From assembly GCA_034440615.1 (NCBI GenBank), contig JAOTOM010004559.1:176501-240500 (forward strand): DNA of 64,000 nucleotides. The letters run 5' to 3'. Shown here piece by piece: positions 10,665-23,800 of this stretch (position 1 is its first letter; each line of letters opens with the position of its first letter). The DNA is from Ashinkailepas kermadecensis. Taxonomy: Eukaryota; Arthropoda; Thecostraca; Neolepadidae. A program made the position numbers and the translations under genes. A model generated the notes under the pieces. It searched no databases, had not been told where the DNA came from, and saw only the letters and a list, made by a program, of their open reading frames with translations.

Positions 10665-13600
10665 CTGTGGCCGACAAGGCGCACGGTGTGACGGATGAGC
10701 TGTTGGTGGCTCCGTCCCCCTCCCCCACTGACGGATCTAGGATTTTGTAAATGGGGGGGGGGCATTTTGAGAGGGTGCTATTCTTCCGGAGTGGCGCCAC
10801 CGATAGACAATCTCAAGGTGGTACACCCGTGTCCCCCCATAGGCGCCCTCAGCTAACAATTGAAGGGGAGGGGAGGGGGGTGGTGAACTCGAGCGTTCCG
10901 AACGGGAGATTTTCCGATTAGAGGGGCACCTTTGACTGACAAAATGACTGGGGGATGGTGCACCCAAGCATCCTGGGGAGGCGCCTTTTCCCACTCAGAG
11001 GGGCGTCGCATCTCCACGGGGCCTCCTTTCGGGTCGTCCCAGGGGGCGGGGCGGGGCGGGGCGGGGCGGGGCGGGGCGGGGCGGGGCGGGGCGGGGCGGG
11101 GCGGGGCGGGGCGGGGCGGGGAGGGGAGGGTCGGGTCGGTCACCCCTCCCCCGACGACCATGAGCCCAGCAGATCAACGACTCCTGCCGAAGGGAAGTCC
11201 CGCGGCTTTGCAACAATTACATCTTCAGCTTTACAGGCGCACTCTGAGATTCCCCCCACACTTGGCGCCGAGGGCTGGTCCGTCCGATCCCCTGCCCGAT
11301 AATGGACAGTGCCACCAACCACAACACCACACCAGGCATCACTGCCGACCATTCACACGGAATTCGCCGCTGGAATTAGAGAAGCCATCTACACTATACC
11401 AAAAAAACATTTAAATTTGAGCGAACATACCACTTGCTGATTCGTACCAGTAGTGTCTTATCGCAGAGTCCAGATCTGGGATCCCAGGGATGTTCAGCAA
11501 AGCAACATGGTCCACAGGGATTCCGACCTGCTAGCGCAAGCTATCGACGTACCACACAAGCACTGACCTGTTCGGGCCTAACCACATGGTGGGCAGTCCA
11601 CTGACATCCTGTCTGGTTAACACCGACAGACTACCGGCATGTTAAATCATACAGGACAATACTCTGCTCGGGCAAGATGTGCTGGCTCGTTCAAATCAAC
11701 GCAAACCTCTTGTTCGGGCAGATGTTCGAAAAAGCTACTGAATTGCTCGGGAAGGTCACTTGGCCAGACAGACCTGCTCTGGTCAGCAATGACAATGCCA
11801 GGCACACACTGACTTTTGCTGGAAGGTCACTCTGGCGGACAGATCTGCTCGGGTCAGCAATGACAATGCCAGACAGACACCGACCTGCTAGGGGAGGCGC
11901 CAACCTCCTGCTTAGACAGATACTGACCTGCTCGGGCAGGCGCCAACCTCCTGCTTAGACAGACACCGACCTCCTGCTCGGGCAGGTTCTCGGCGATGCT
12001 AGCCTCGTCCACGGCACTGACCTGCTCAGACAGACACTGACCTCCTGCTCGGGCAGGTTCTCGGCGATGCTAGCCTCGTCCACGGGCTGGTCGCGTGCCG
12101 TCAGCTGTTTCTTTATGAACAGGATCCGGTCGCGCTTCACGTTGCCCGCACTGCCCAGCACCGACTTGAGCGCTCGCAAGCTGAAGTCGTAGTGCGACTG
12201 GCTGGACAGCTGCTCGTCGCACAGTCTGAAGACGAGACACGACTGGTGACAATCCATCGGCTGTGGTGGTGGATTTAGCGTGGGGACGCACCGCAACCGT
12301 CTCCACCTCATTACGCTCTTACATTGCTACACAAACCATGCAGTTTATGAGCTCCTGAACACCAACGCTAGGACAGCTAGAAGGGCGGGTGGTGGGGTAC
12401 CATCACATATAACCGGCACATACTTGGACTCCAGATGGCAAAAACAGCAGCAGGAAATCGCATCAGACCGAATGGACCTAAGCTTCGCTCTACCTCACGC
12501 CATCGGATATTTCAGGTGGAGATTTCGCCAAGCCGGTGCCGAGCTCACGCCAATACAGCCATGTCAAGTGGTGTTTTGATGCTTTAGAAAAGGGTACAGC
12601 AGATCGCGGCAAAGATACGTCTCGTCTTCTCACCAACTCGGTGGTGCAGTTGGTTAATGAGTCTGTTTCGAGTGTGGGAAGCCCGTGGCTTCTGTCTGAC
12701 CATGGGCAGACTCTTCCCTGGCCGGCTCCTGCTCAGGAGGTGGCAGTAACTGCGAAGTGTTCGCTGAGCCACGGGATTACCGCTGGCCGATCAAGGCCCG
12801 CGGCTTCGGATTCACGGGCAGTGGTTTGCTTTTGAACAGATTCTTCGGCTCGGCGGTACGCCCTGACGGCACGACTCCGCCTAGTGTCACCAGAGCAGCC
12901 CTGCTCACTGGGACCGATGAATCGGGATAGTGCCGTTGTGCGCACGGTGTGCTACGGCGGGGAATCCGACAGCAAGCGCGTGAACGAGACTAGCCTGTAA
13001 TAGTACCGAACATGGAACCTCTGCCTGCCGTGCACCAAGCGCATGGGTGTGCGTGTGCAGTACGAAAATCCTCAGACTGGGGATACAAACACATTTTTAT
13101 CAGAAGTCTCACATTTTCCACGCTCCGATTTCGTGGAGCGGCTATGTCCCGCTTAATACACGGCGCACCACACATTCTGCTGATAGTACACGTTGGAGAC
13201 ACTCATAATGTGACTGTGCTACCCAGCATGACACTCCATTGTCAACTCACTACTCCCGAAGAGTGCATCCGGCTGATCACCACGCCCGCAGCGTCGCCGA
13301 CACCAGACTCACCGCCAGGACAGCCGACGACACCGAACCGCCACGCCGTCCACACCACACAGCAGATCACCCAGCTCACCTGAAGAAGGGCACGATCTTG
13401 TTGGCCAGCAGCTCGGCGGTGCGGTAGCCCTGCGAGAAGAGGGTCACCTCGGCGATCAGGCCCAGGTCGGGCTTGGTCATGGCCAGCGAGCGGAACAGCT
13501 TCTTGAGGTTGTCGGGCAGGTTGGAGCGGCCGGCGTAGTCGGGGTTCATGGTGATGAAGATGGCGATCTGCGGGTTGACCGTCGTCTGACGGCCCACCAG

Positions 13601-14804
13601 CTCGATCGACTGCACCGCTGCGAGACGGGCACGCGTCGTCAGGCGTGCTGGTCAATGGTCTGAACTGCAGCGAGCCAAGTTTCAACTGTCACGTGCCTCT
13701 TGTGATTAGAGTAGTGTCGACGCTGTCTGTGACCAACGATTTTGACGATGGAGTGAAGTTGGTGACGCACATGGCGAAGCCTGTCCCTAAGCAGGCGCCG
13801 GTCAATGGTATGTGCGAGTTCATGACATACCAACACTTTAGGGTGGATGAGCATACATACGTGACGGGACACGGTGTACTCATGATTGTAACTCAGCATT
13901 GAGGACGGGGATTGGGCGGACTGCAGACGCAGGCGTTCGGATGTGGTCCGGACGCAGTCCGGATGAACTTTGACTTCGTATTTTGTTCACGGTATTACCG
14001 AGCCAAGCACGACAAGATCACCACAAATTTCAGCCCAATGACACAATAGCATGACGGTGCTAAATAATACGAAAAAGCAACAACGCAACTCAGTCACTGT
14101 GGCTTCACCATGGGATATCCACAACACTCTGCCACGACCTCAACTTCATCTTATCGACTTTCATTCACATCTATGCATCTTGCTCGGAACAGCGAACGCC
14201 ATGGATATTGCAGTGTCAGCTTCGTCGTCGATGTTCCTGTTTAACTATCACATGTCACATGACATGATACAAACATGCGCCGTCGTCCCTTGCTCCACGA
14301 CATTACTACAAGCTCGTGGGGTTTCGCCGCAAAAATGCTTTGCCTTTGAACTTCGGGACGTAATTCCCTCCAGGATGGTGTCAACAACCGCTCGCATTCC
14401 AGAACTCCTGTGCCTCGGGTATAGCTCCTGAATCGCCTGGATCTGCCGAGACACTCACTATTTTCCTTGGACTCCTGAGCCTTGAGATACTCCTGAATTG
14501 TCTGGATTTGCTGCGACACGGCAGAGAGCATCCTCTCCTCCAGACGGTTGAACTCGTCGAAGCAGCCCCATGCGCCCACCTGCGGGACGGATACGGCGAT
14601 GATAATTATTGTTGTTCTTGTTCCTCACAACGAAGGTGATTAAACTGGTGATAGGCACGATCCACGATCAACATATAATCACTGCCGTGTCTGGAGATGA
14701 TGAACAAGAGCCAAACCGCGCATCCACGCCCACCAGCCACATTTCCACCTAACGGATCATGTGGCTACTCGATAAAGTATACGTCCTGCAGCCTTCGGCC
14801 TGCA

Positions 14805-14889
<85 letters not shown>

Positions 14890-17800
14890 TGTGATTACAT
14901 TATATATTTATATCTTGACCCATTTTACAAATCAAACCATAAATCATATACTTAGACTTAACGTATCATAAATATGCACGCATCGTGACTTTTACATATC
15001 ACTCTATGCTTACTACTTACATTCACTAATCTCATTTGCATTATTATACTAGTGGCTTAATTATACCATCTATTTTGGGGAAACATTAATGCAGCACATT
15101 GTTATCAAACCACCTACGCGTTCACCTGCTCACCTCAACTAATCCGGCCTCTCACCAATAAAACACATTTCAGATTTCACATCCACCTTGAGCTGCGCGA
15201 TGAACACTGTCCTTCAGCGCATCCCTGAGCGTCTCAGATGCTCGGCGACCTGACCAGCGTTGTTCTTGCCTCCCCTCCCCCTACAGCTCCCGACACATTT
15301 CGCTCTCCCGCCACTTGGCAAACCACCAACCACCCAAGCATCCGCACCCTCACGGACGCGTCGCCCACCTGACACAGGCCGAGCAGAATGCGGCCCATGG
15401 CCTGCACGTCGAACGTCTCGTCGCAGTTGAAGACGAGCACGAACTTGCCCAGCTGGTTGCCGAGCGCTTTGACCGACTCGGTCTTGCCGGTGCCGGCCGG
15501 GCCGAACGGCGAGCCGCCTAGCTTGGCGTCCAGCGCCTGCAACATGGTCAGGTAGCAGCGGTCCGTCAGCGGCGTCTGCACCAGCCGCTCCTGCACGCCC
15601 AGGTACTCGAAGCCGTACTGGAAGCGCGCGTTCGCCATGTGGATGCTCAGCTGGCGCAGCGGGTCGGGCTGCTTGCCGTCCCAGTAGAAGCGCATGCAGC
15701 GCAGCCAGGCGAACGACTTGGGCGAGTCCACCTGCCGACGTCGGGGCCGGTGGTCAGGTGAATCGAGGCAGGCTCGGGCGAGTTCACCTGCGGTGACGGG
15801 AGGCCGGGATACGGACGAGTCATGTCGACAGTCTGGCGCGAGACGTCATATTTGGGAGAATTCGTTAGCTGGCCGTTGGACGACGATCATATGAAGAGCA
15901 ACACCTAGGGGAAAAACAAAGGGGCGAGTCCATGTTCGTAGTCCTGAATGGCACGACCGTCACACGCAGAAAAGCAGTCGAATAACCTGGACGAGCCCAT
16001 CGAAAAGGAACAAGTTGAGAGTTACGGAGTGCACGCCTGACTGGGACACCACTTCCCTCCACAATACCCTACATTCGACACAGTCGTGTAACGCACGGCA
16101 GTGCATCGGAATGGAACATGAATGAAGGAATCAATCACCTATGGAACCTATCAATCACCCATGGAACATGAATCAAGCGTGCGGCCACCGCATTACATCA
16201 ACATCAGAGGCCTACATGACCGCTGCGCCATCACGCCACGCCATCCGCACGGCAGCGACCTTGGCCTTGACGAGGTCCCGCATGACGGTGCGCTTGTGCA
16301 CGAACTCGTTGACCAGGTGCTCCAGCTTGCTGCGCCGCAGCGGCGGCTGGTCCTGCAGCACCGAGTCGGCCAGGATGCTGAGCATGTCCTGCACGTGCTG
16401 CAGCACGGCCGGCAGCTGGACGGCCGGGTCGGCGCTCGACAGCGCCGTCTCCACCTCCTCCGTCCACCACGTCTGCACGGCCAGCACCACCAGCTGCGCC
16501 TGCACGGCACACCCGGCACACGTCACACCTGCGCAGCACACACCGGCACGCGTCATTCCTGCATAACACACGCTGACAGATGGCACACTTGCGCAGCACA
16601 TATCGTAACATATATACGCCATACCTGCGCAGTACAAACCGGCAGACGGCACACATGTGCAATATATGCCGATGGACGTCATATATGTGTAACACATCAG
16701 CATACGTCGCATGAGCTGTGCGCAACACATGCCGATACCAGCCATATCTGTGTAACGTGAGGCGTCACACCTAACGTAAGGCGTCACACCTGCAACTGAC
16801 ACCGGCAAATCTAAAAAATACTGATGAATACCATATGCACTCAACAAATACCGATTGAATCGCATCATGGCATCCGTTTTCCAGACAGCATAAAATGGCA
16901 ATTACATAGTGTGCTTTACATTTGCTGCTTGCAATGCACATGCATGGTAACATTATCATCCAATTACCTGCTAACAAACAATACCTCATTACATATAATC
17001 ATGCCGTAAACAGTTAGCAATACCTCCGTGTCTAGTTCTGCACATTTTCCATTCTTACTATACCTTCTCACGAATAATGTCCTACTTTCAATACCCTGAC
17101 TTAACTTATATGTTGGTGTCACGCTGGAATCCGCCGGCGACTTCACACAACTGAACACCGGTGAGATCGCCCTTACACCAAACGCCCACCCACCACACAT
17201 CCGGGCGGTGTCGTACCTGGTACTGGTCGCACCACGCCATGAAACACCAAACGTTCACTCGCCACACCCCCGGGCGGTGTCGTACCTGGTACTGGTCGCA
17301 CCACTTCATGAAGTCGTCCGGCAGGCCGCCGCCGGTCATCCAGGCGCGCAGACTGACGATGGCGCGCGCCAGCCCGCCGGCCAGCGTGGTCATCATGCAC
17401 CGCTCCACCTCGCTCAGCCACTCGTTGATTTTGGGGTGCTCGGCGATCCGGATGGGCTTCTCGAACAACACCTGCGGCGAGGTGAGGCCGGCGGTGAGTG
17501 GCGCCCAGGCGCTGTCACCGGTGACGAAAGGTGCCGCGAGGGACCCGACATGGCGTCATCGGGGTCCGGCGAAGATGTCGATGGGTCACGGGTGGCCGCC
17601 GTCAGGGAGAGACCAGGACGGTTCATCAGCGTCGTTAGGAACAGAACGGGTCAACAGGGACTGGTGAGAGCGCTGCCAGGGGCACGGGATGGGATGGGGT
17701 GGGGGCTTCATTGTGGACATGGAAGTTGTGAATTACCACCTTGCGATGACCTGCCAACTAGTGGTTGCATCGGATAGCGGTAGGTGGCGCTGGGGCGCAT

Positions 17801-20800
17801 TAGAGCCATGGGTGGCGCGGGTGTTACGAATGTTGGTTCGGGCGTTGGCCGTGCCGTTAACGGGCGGTGCTGGGCGAGGTGCGCCCAGTTGACTGACAGT
17901 GGTAACGCAAGTGTGTGGTCGTGGTTGAACTCTGGTACGATATTGATTGTTGCGGTTGCAAGGAGCAACGAATACAGGGAACGCGAAGAAGCCATCTTTA
18001 TCTAATTTAGAGAGACAGAAGGATCTGCAACAGAAGTCACGCGCGGGCCAACATGTCGCCTGAGGCAGCGGCGGCGCCAACACAGATGGATGGGCATCAT
18101 CAGGAATGGCATGGGTGCCACCCGGGACGGGGAGAGTGTCGTCGGCAACTGGGACGGTGAAGGACGTCAGGAGCTGAGCTCAGGCGGAGCGACGTGATGT
18201 GGAGAGTGGAGGAACATTTCCGGTGAGGAAAGTGGTGCATAGGACGTGCGGCTGATATAAGCTAACTTTGTACAATTTTTAGCCCAAGCTTGGAGTCGAA
18301 TCGCCACATCCTCATCAGCATTACATGCTCGGGGATACGCCGTCACCGGAATAACTGTCTACCGGCCCAAAATCTGCTATAATTTTAAACGCTTTCGGAT
18401 ATCAATGGCGCGTGGTGCACGCATGGCAGACACAGCAACATGCCCAAATGCAACGCCAGGTGTAACCACGGCAGTTGTGTCACAGACAAACGCGCCGCAT
18501 TTCCAGGTGGCACACGTCGGCGCTATAATGTGCAGAGCCGGTGCTATGGTGATTTCCAGGCACACATTAAGCAAATAACTAACCACATTGCCCACATGAG
18601 TTCTTGACCCATGCTACCAGGAATTAAATCCATAGGACACATCTACAATGCATCCGATCCAAGGTCAGATCTCACGCGCCGTTATGAAAGCAATGGTTTC
18701 AATAATCACCCTGTGGTAATACTTGATATCCCTTCCATTCCACGCGCCACTAATCAGCGGTTCCAAGACCACACAGTGGCTGGGGCGCTGCATCTAAAGC
18801 GAGACAGGACAGAAGCAGAAGCAGAAGCTGAAGCATTTATAATAGCATGACAAGCAAATTCGCCTGTCAAGAACTGATGATCCTGATACAGCGATATAAC
18901 AGATCATCGTTTTGTGCTGTGTGACTCCACAGATGTAGCTGAATCGAAACAGAACATTTGCTATCCGAACGGGGACACAACCAGGGTGGGGAAAATGCTG
19001 GCAAAAACCAGGTTTTGACGTGCCAATCGCATCAACCGGCAAAAACAATCTACTGGCAAAAACTATGAGCACCGCAGCAGACCATGATGTGCTCTGCAAT
19101 ATTCGTAATCCGGAATACCTCCGGATTCAGAATCACAAACCTGCCATAGCACACGGTTGATGTGTCTTGACGGGAAATGTTTTTGCCAGGTCCCTGGATT
19201 AACCAGTTTATGCCAGCATCTTGCCAAGCCCGGACACAACCCATCCGAAACGAGCCTGGACTAATCCTGACGTACACCACATATAACAACAATATATTTA
19301 TAGTTTTAGATAGTTTAGTAACAGCAATATATTTAATAGTCCCTAAAAACTATTAAAATGAACGACAATAACGACAGGCTGGGTCTGCCTGCAGGTCAAG
19401 CAGGCAACCAACACACGAACCCACGCGACATTGGACCCGCAGGCATCCTCCTGTGGCGCTGGCGCCGACTTGGCAAGAGCTCGCTCCAGTTGACAGGGAA
19501 TCCCGCCTCCCAGCCAGTCACCATCAACACGGGCACACTCCCACACATAAAACAGCGCCAATCGTGTTCGACATCGATGCGGCGCAGAGCCGACGCCAAA
19601 GCTGCCACGAGGCGCTGGCGGCAAGCGCAGCAGCGCGGGCTGGTGGCGGCGGTGTGCGGTGCGGCGGCGGCGAGGCAGCGGTGCGCGGGCCGTCTCGCAG
19701 CGCGCTCGGCCCGGGAAGGGCGTGTGCCTACCGCGGCCTTTGACCCCCACCCCTCCTCCCCACTTCAGCCGACACGGACACAGGCGGCCGGACCAGGCTG
19801 GCTAGGCTGGCGAGGCTGGCGGGGCGGAAAGCATGGGCGGCCGGGCCGGGCGGAATGTCCACGCCAACTTACAGTCTCGGTGGAGCGGGGGAAAGAGACG
19901 TCATCTGAGAACCATGTGTGCCTTCGGAATGTCTCACATGACTCAGCAGTACGGCCACGAGAGGGCATACAACATCTCCACTTTCAGAGTCTCTGTCGGC
20001 TAAGCGAATCCACCCGGTGCTTATCAAGATCGAATCACAGGCGTGTTCGCCAGGACGGCCGAATTCCTGCCGCTCAGTGCGCCAATCGCGACCATATAGA
20101 CGCCAGAAGTCGCATTGCGTATTGCCAGACATCAGAATGAACGTGCCTGCAACATCTACGGATCGAGCACAAGTGCTGGTGCATGCAAACCGGCCCACAT
20201 CCACCATCAGACTTCTCGACGAGACAAACTGGCCAGCCGAGATGCACACCTGGACACCTCAAGAAGGCCGATATCCGACTCGGCCCAACTTCAGCCCAGA
20301 TCCACCAGTTACCTCCTCTCCCTCGCGAGACGAGACGCCCAGGATCTCGGTGTTCTCGTCGTTGAGGATGACGGCGGCGATGCCGGCGAACATCTTCTTG
20401 AAGTGCTTCTGCAGCCGCGGCAGGTTCTTGCTGTTGCCGATGATCTCCAGCAGGTCCTCGTCGCCCACGAAGTAGAACCTGCCGCCGGGGTCGGGATCGT
20501 CAGCAGGATAACTTGACACGGCGCGAAGGGAAGGGGCTGACAATGACTTTGGAAATGTTAGTTAGTTAGTTAGTTATTGGAGTTTAGGGGCGCATCGACT
20601 GCGTCGGTCATTCAGCGCCCGACTTTGGAAATGTAGAAGGGGCCCATTGTTTTATCAAAACACGAACTCTAACCCACGCACAGCGGTACTCGCGCCAAAC
20701 ATTAATAGCATTGCAGCAGGCAGTCTTGGTCACAACACAACGTCCGGCGTGGAGTTGAAACGAAGCCAAGGGTCCTTTTACGAAACACTTATATGCATGG

Positions 20801-23800
20801 AACACATCAGCTAGTGCTATTCATTCTCATGTGCCAAATGGTAGCGGGCTGCCAGAATTCGTTTGAATTCCGGGTGTCCGCTACCATTCGCAACGTGAAA
20901 ATCGCGAGAATTTAACTGCCGATATGATATAATACTAGAGAACATACGAACTTGGTTCTCGCTCCAACTTCACTTCGTGAGGACAGCACTGGTCCCATGA
21001 ACAAAACTCCCACCATGTAAACTTCACACACGGCGTTCACTTAAGCCACCATTGTACGCACTAACACCACGTGCACCCGAGCCTCAGCGTGGAGACCCAA
21101 GTCACTCTTCAGCTTGGTTCTCACCGTGGGAAGCTGGAGCGCTCGCGCTCCAGGTACTCTCCAAGTGCCTTCTGGATCTTGCCGAGCAGATCGGCCAACC
21201 GCTCCAGCGAGCGCATCACGCCCTGGATGTTGAGCACGTCCAGCACCATCGGCGACTTGGCCACCTTCTTCATCAGCGTCAGGAATTCGGTGCTGCCCGA
21301 CATGCGACCGGTTAGGTTGGGGTGGCGGTGGCGGGTGTTGGCGCTGGACACTTCCGACTCGCGCGTCTGCCGCGATCCCGCGTCGCTAAGTCACGACGTG
21401 TGACGTCACACGTCGTGACGTCACCGGCGACCGTACCCACGAGCTGCCCTCGACCGGCGCGAGATCGGTACTCTTTAGGGGATTGGCGAGCAAACAGGAC
21501 CCGTCCTTTAGCCATTAAACAAAACATAATTGTCCTCCTCACACCATCAATGGAGAAAACATATTGACAACGTGCAGTGAAGTAAGAGCTAGTGCAAACT
21601 TTTGGTGCACCCAGGAAGTCACTGGATGAAGAGTTAAGTCCTTACACCAGTGTTGGAAAGACAAGTCTCATCTGGATATTTATGTATCCATAAATTTTAC
21701 ATTTCGAATGTTGGCTTCCCAACATATTTTGTTACTCCCATCAGTAATTGAGCATCTATTATCGCAAGTGGTGTGGCACAGAGTAGCAAGGTCAATCTCA
21801 TATGCAGATTGGCGTCACTTTATTTAAAAAAAACATGCACTTCAAACGGCATTCTATTCTATTGATCTCGCTACAACATATCTGTACAACGGCTACGGCG
21901 GCTACACCTTATAGCCGCCCCGGTAGCGCAGTTGGTTAGAGCGCTGGCCTACTCTGGTCTCCCTTGTCCTGGCAACACAGGGTTCGAAACACTTCGCGCG
22001 CACGCATTTAGCCCCCGGCTGGGAGGGCCAGTTGGTAGCTGGCCCAATAAGGCCGGGGACGAGCTACCGGGCGGCCGTGTCGGTGCATTGACTGTACGTT
22101 AAACTTCCGGTCAAAATTCTGCCGTTGAACGGGAATTCATGGATCGGGTGGCGGAGCCGGCGTTCACGCAGCAAGCTCTGCCTAGCAATAGAACCCTGGT
22201 TCATAAAGCCACCCCAGCAAGAACTCGGATTTTGTATTATTACTATTAAAAAACTTTACACTCGGGCACCAGGAGCTGAAACATAAAATGTAATCCAGCG
22301 AGGCACAACCTAATAGTACGGCAGGCTAAATACAGTGCCATGTGTATTCTAGTGTCATTCACGAGGCACCATTCTTGCATGCAAAGCTCATTCTACCTGA
22401 TGACCACGCAGGCTGCCTGCCCACCACATTGCGGCTGTCTGTCCTGACCGGTCGCAGACAGGCTCGGGAGCTGCCGATGATAGAGCCTGACTAATCAACT
22501 CAACCCACACAGCACGGCCACTGTCCTTCATGATGGACAAGCTACACGCCATGATCCTGACAGACCCCGGCCTCGATACTTCCCGCGACCCCGACAGCCC
22601 TCCCCACGACACAGGCAGCCCACCGTGACCCACACGCTTCTCAGTGACCTACGACACGCCCGGCAGCCGACCTGATACTGCTGAAGCGCGACGTCTCGAC
22701 TGGCAGCAGCGTCTTGATGTCGGAGCTGCCGGAGAAGATGCCCTCCAGGTAGACCCAGCGCCGCTGCACCACGATCCACACGTCGAACGTGGCGTCGACA
22801 CGGTTCAGCTTCTCCTCCCACGCCACCGCGTCCTCCTCGAACACCTGCGTGGCAAGGTCGGGTCACGGCAAGCCAGAGGATGAGTCGCACCAGGCCAACA
22901 CCAGTCCGGGTCATGCAAAGCCAACACAAGGTCAGACCAGGACACAGCTCCCTTCCTTACATCTGGTCACGGTAACTCCCCCCCCCCCACCCCAAGTCAG
23001 ATCAGCACACCGTCGACACACCACGGCGGACCACTTCGTTCTCATGAAGATAGACCAGGAGAGACGAAGCACCGCAAGCCCACAGTCCACCGCGCGACCA
23101 TTCCACCACCCGGACCACAGACCCGGATCTCCACCGTGCGTACCTTGTAGTAGGGCGAGAGCTTCATGGCGGCCAGCGAGTTGATGTGCTCCTTGACCTT
23201 GGTGAAGAGGTCGTCCCAGCCTCGGATCAGCTTGCACTTGTTCTGGTAGTTGATGAGGTCCAGCTGATATGTTTGCCAGCAGTCCCGCACCTGGTCAACA
23301 AACACATGCACATCATCAGATACCAACTGACAGCAAACACCAACAGACAAACAACCATGCCCGAACCGAGCCTGCTACGTCAATCAGCCCCATCAACCTT
23401 TCCATCAAACTCGATAGCTTTATCAAGCCTATGCATTTGTATTACACCTCATCCGTCCCATACCGCATTATATCTACATCCGTCCTATCTACCTTCAATC
23501 ACCTTTACAGCAATATTAATTTTCATAACGCCGCATCAACATCTATCAATACCTATACAACCTGCACGTATGTATATAAATGTAACGTGTATGTGGATAC
23601 AAGTGTTTTAATCGCCGCAGTTGCCACGTGACAACCCGCCCTGTGTGGCAAGCCCCCCGGCCGCGAAGCTGCGCCGACGGTCCACCCACCTGCTTGAGGA
23701 ACTCCTCCAGCGCCATCTCGCCCTGCGCCACCAGGATCACGTCCTTGACGACGTGCTCGTTCTTCAGCAGGTCCACGTCCCACACCTGGCCGAGCGTCAG

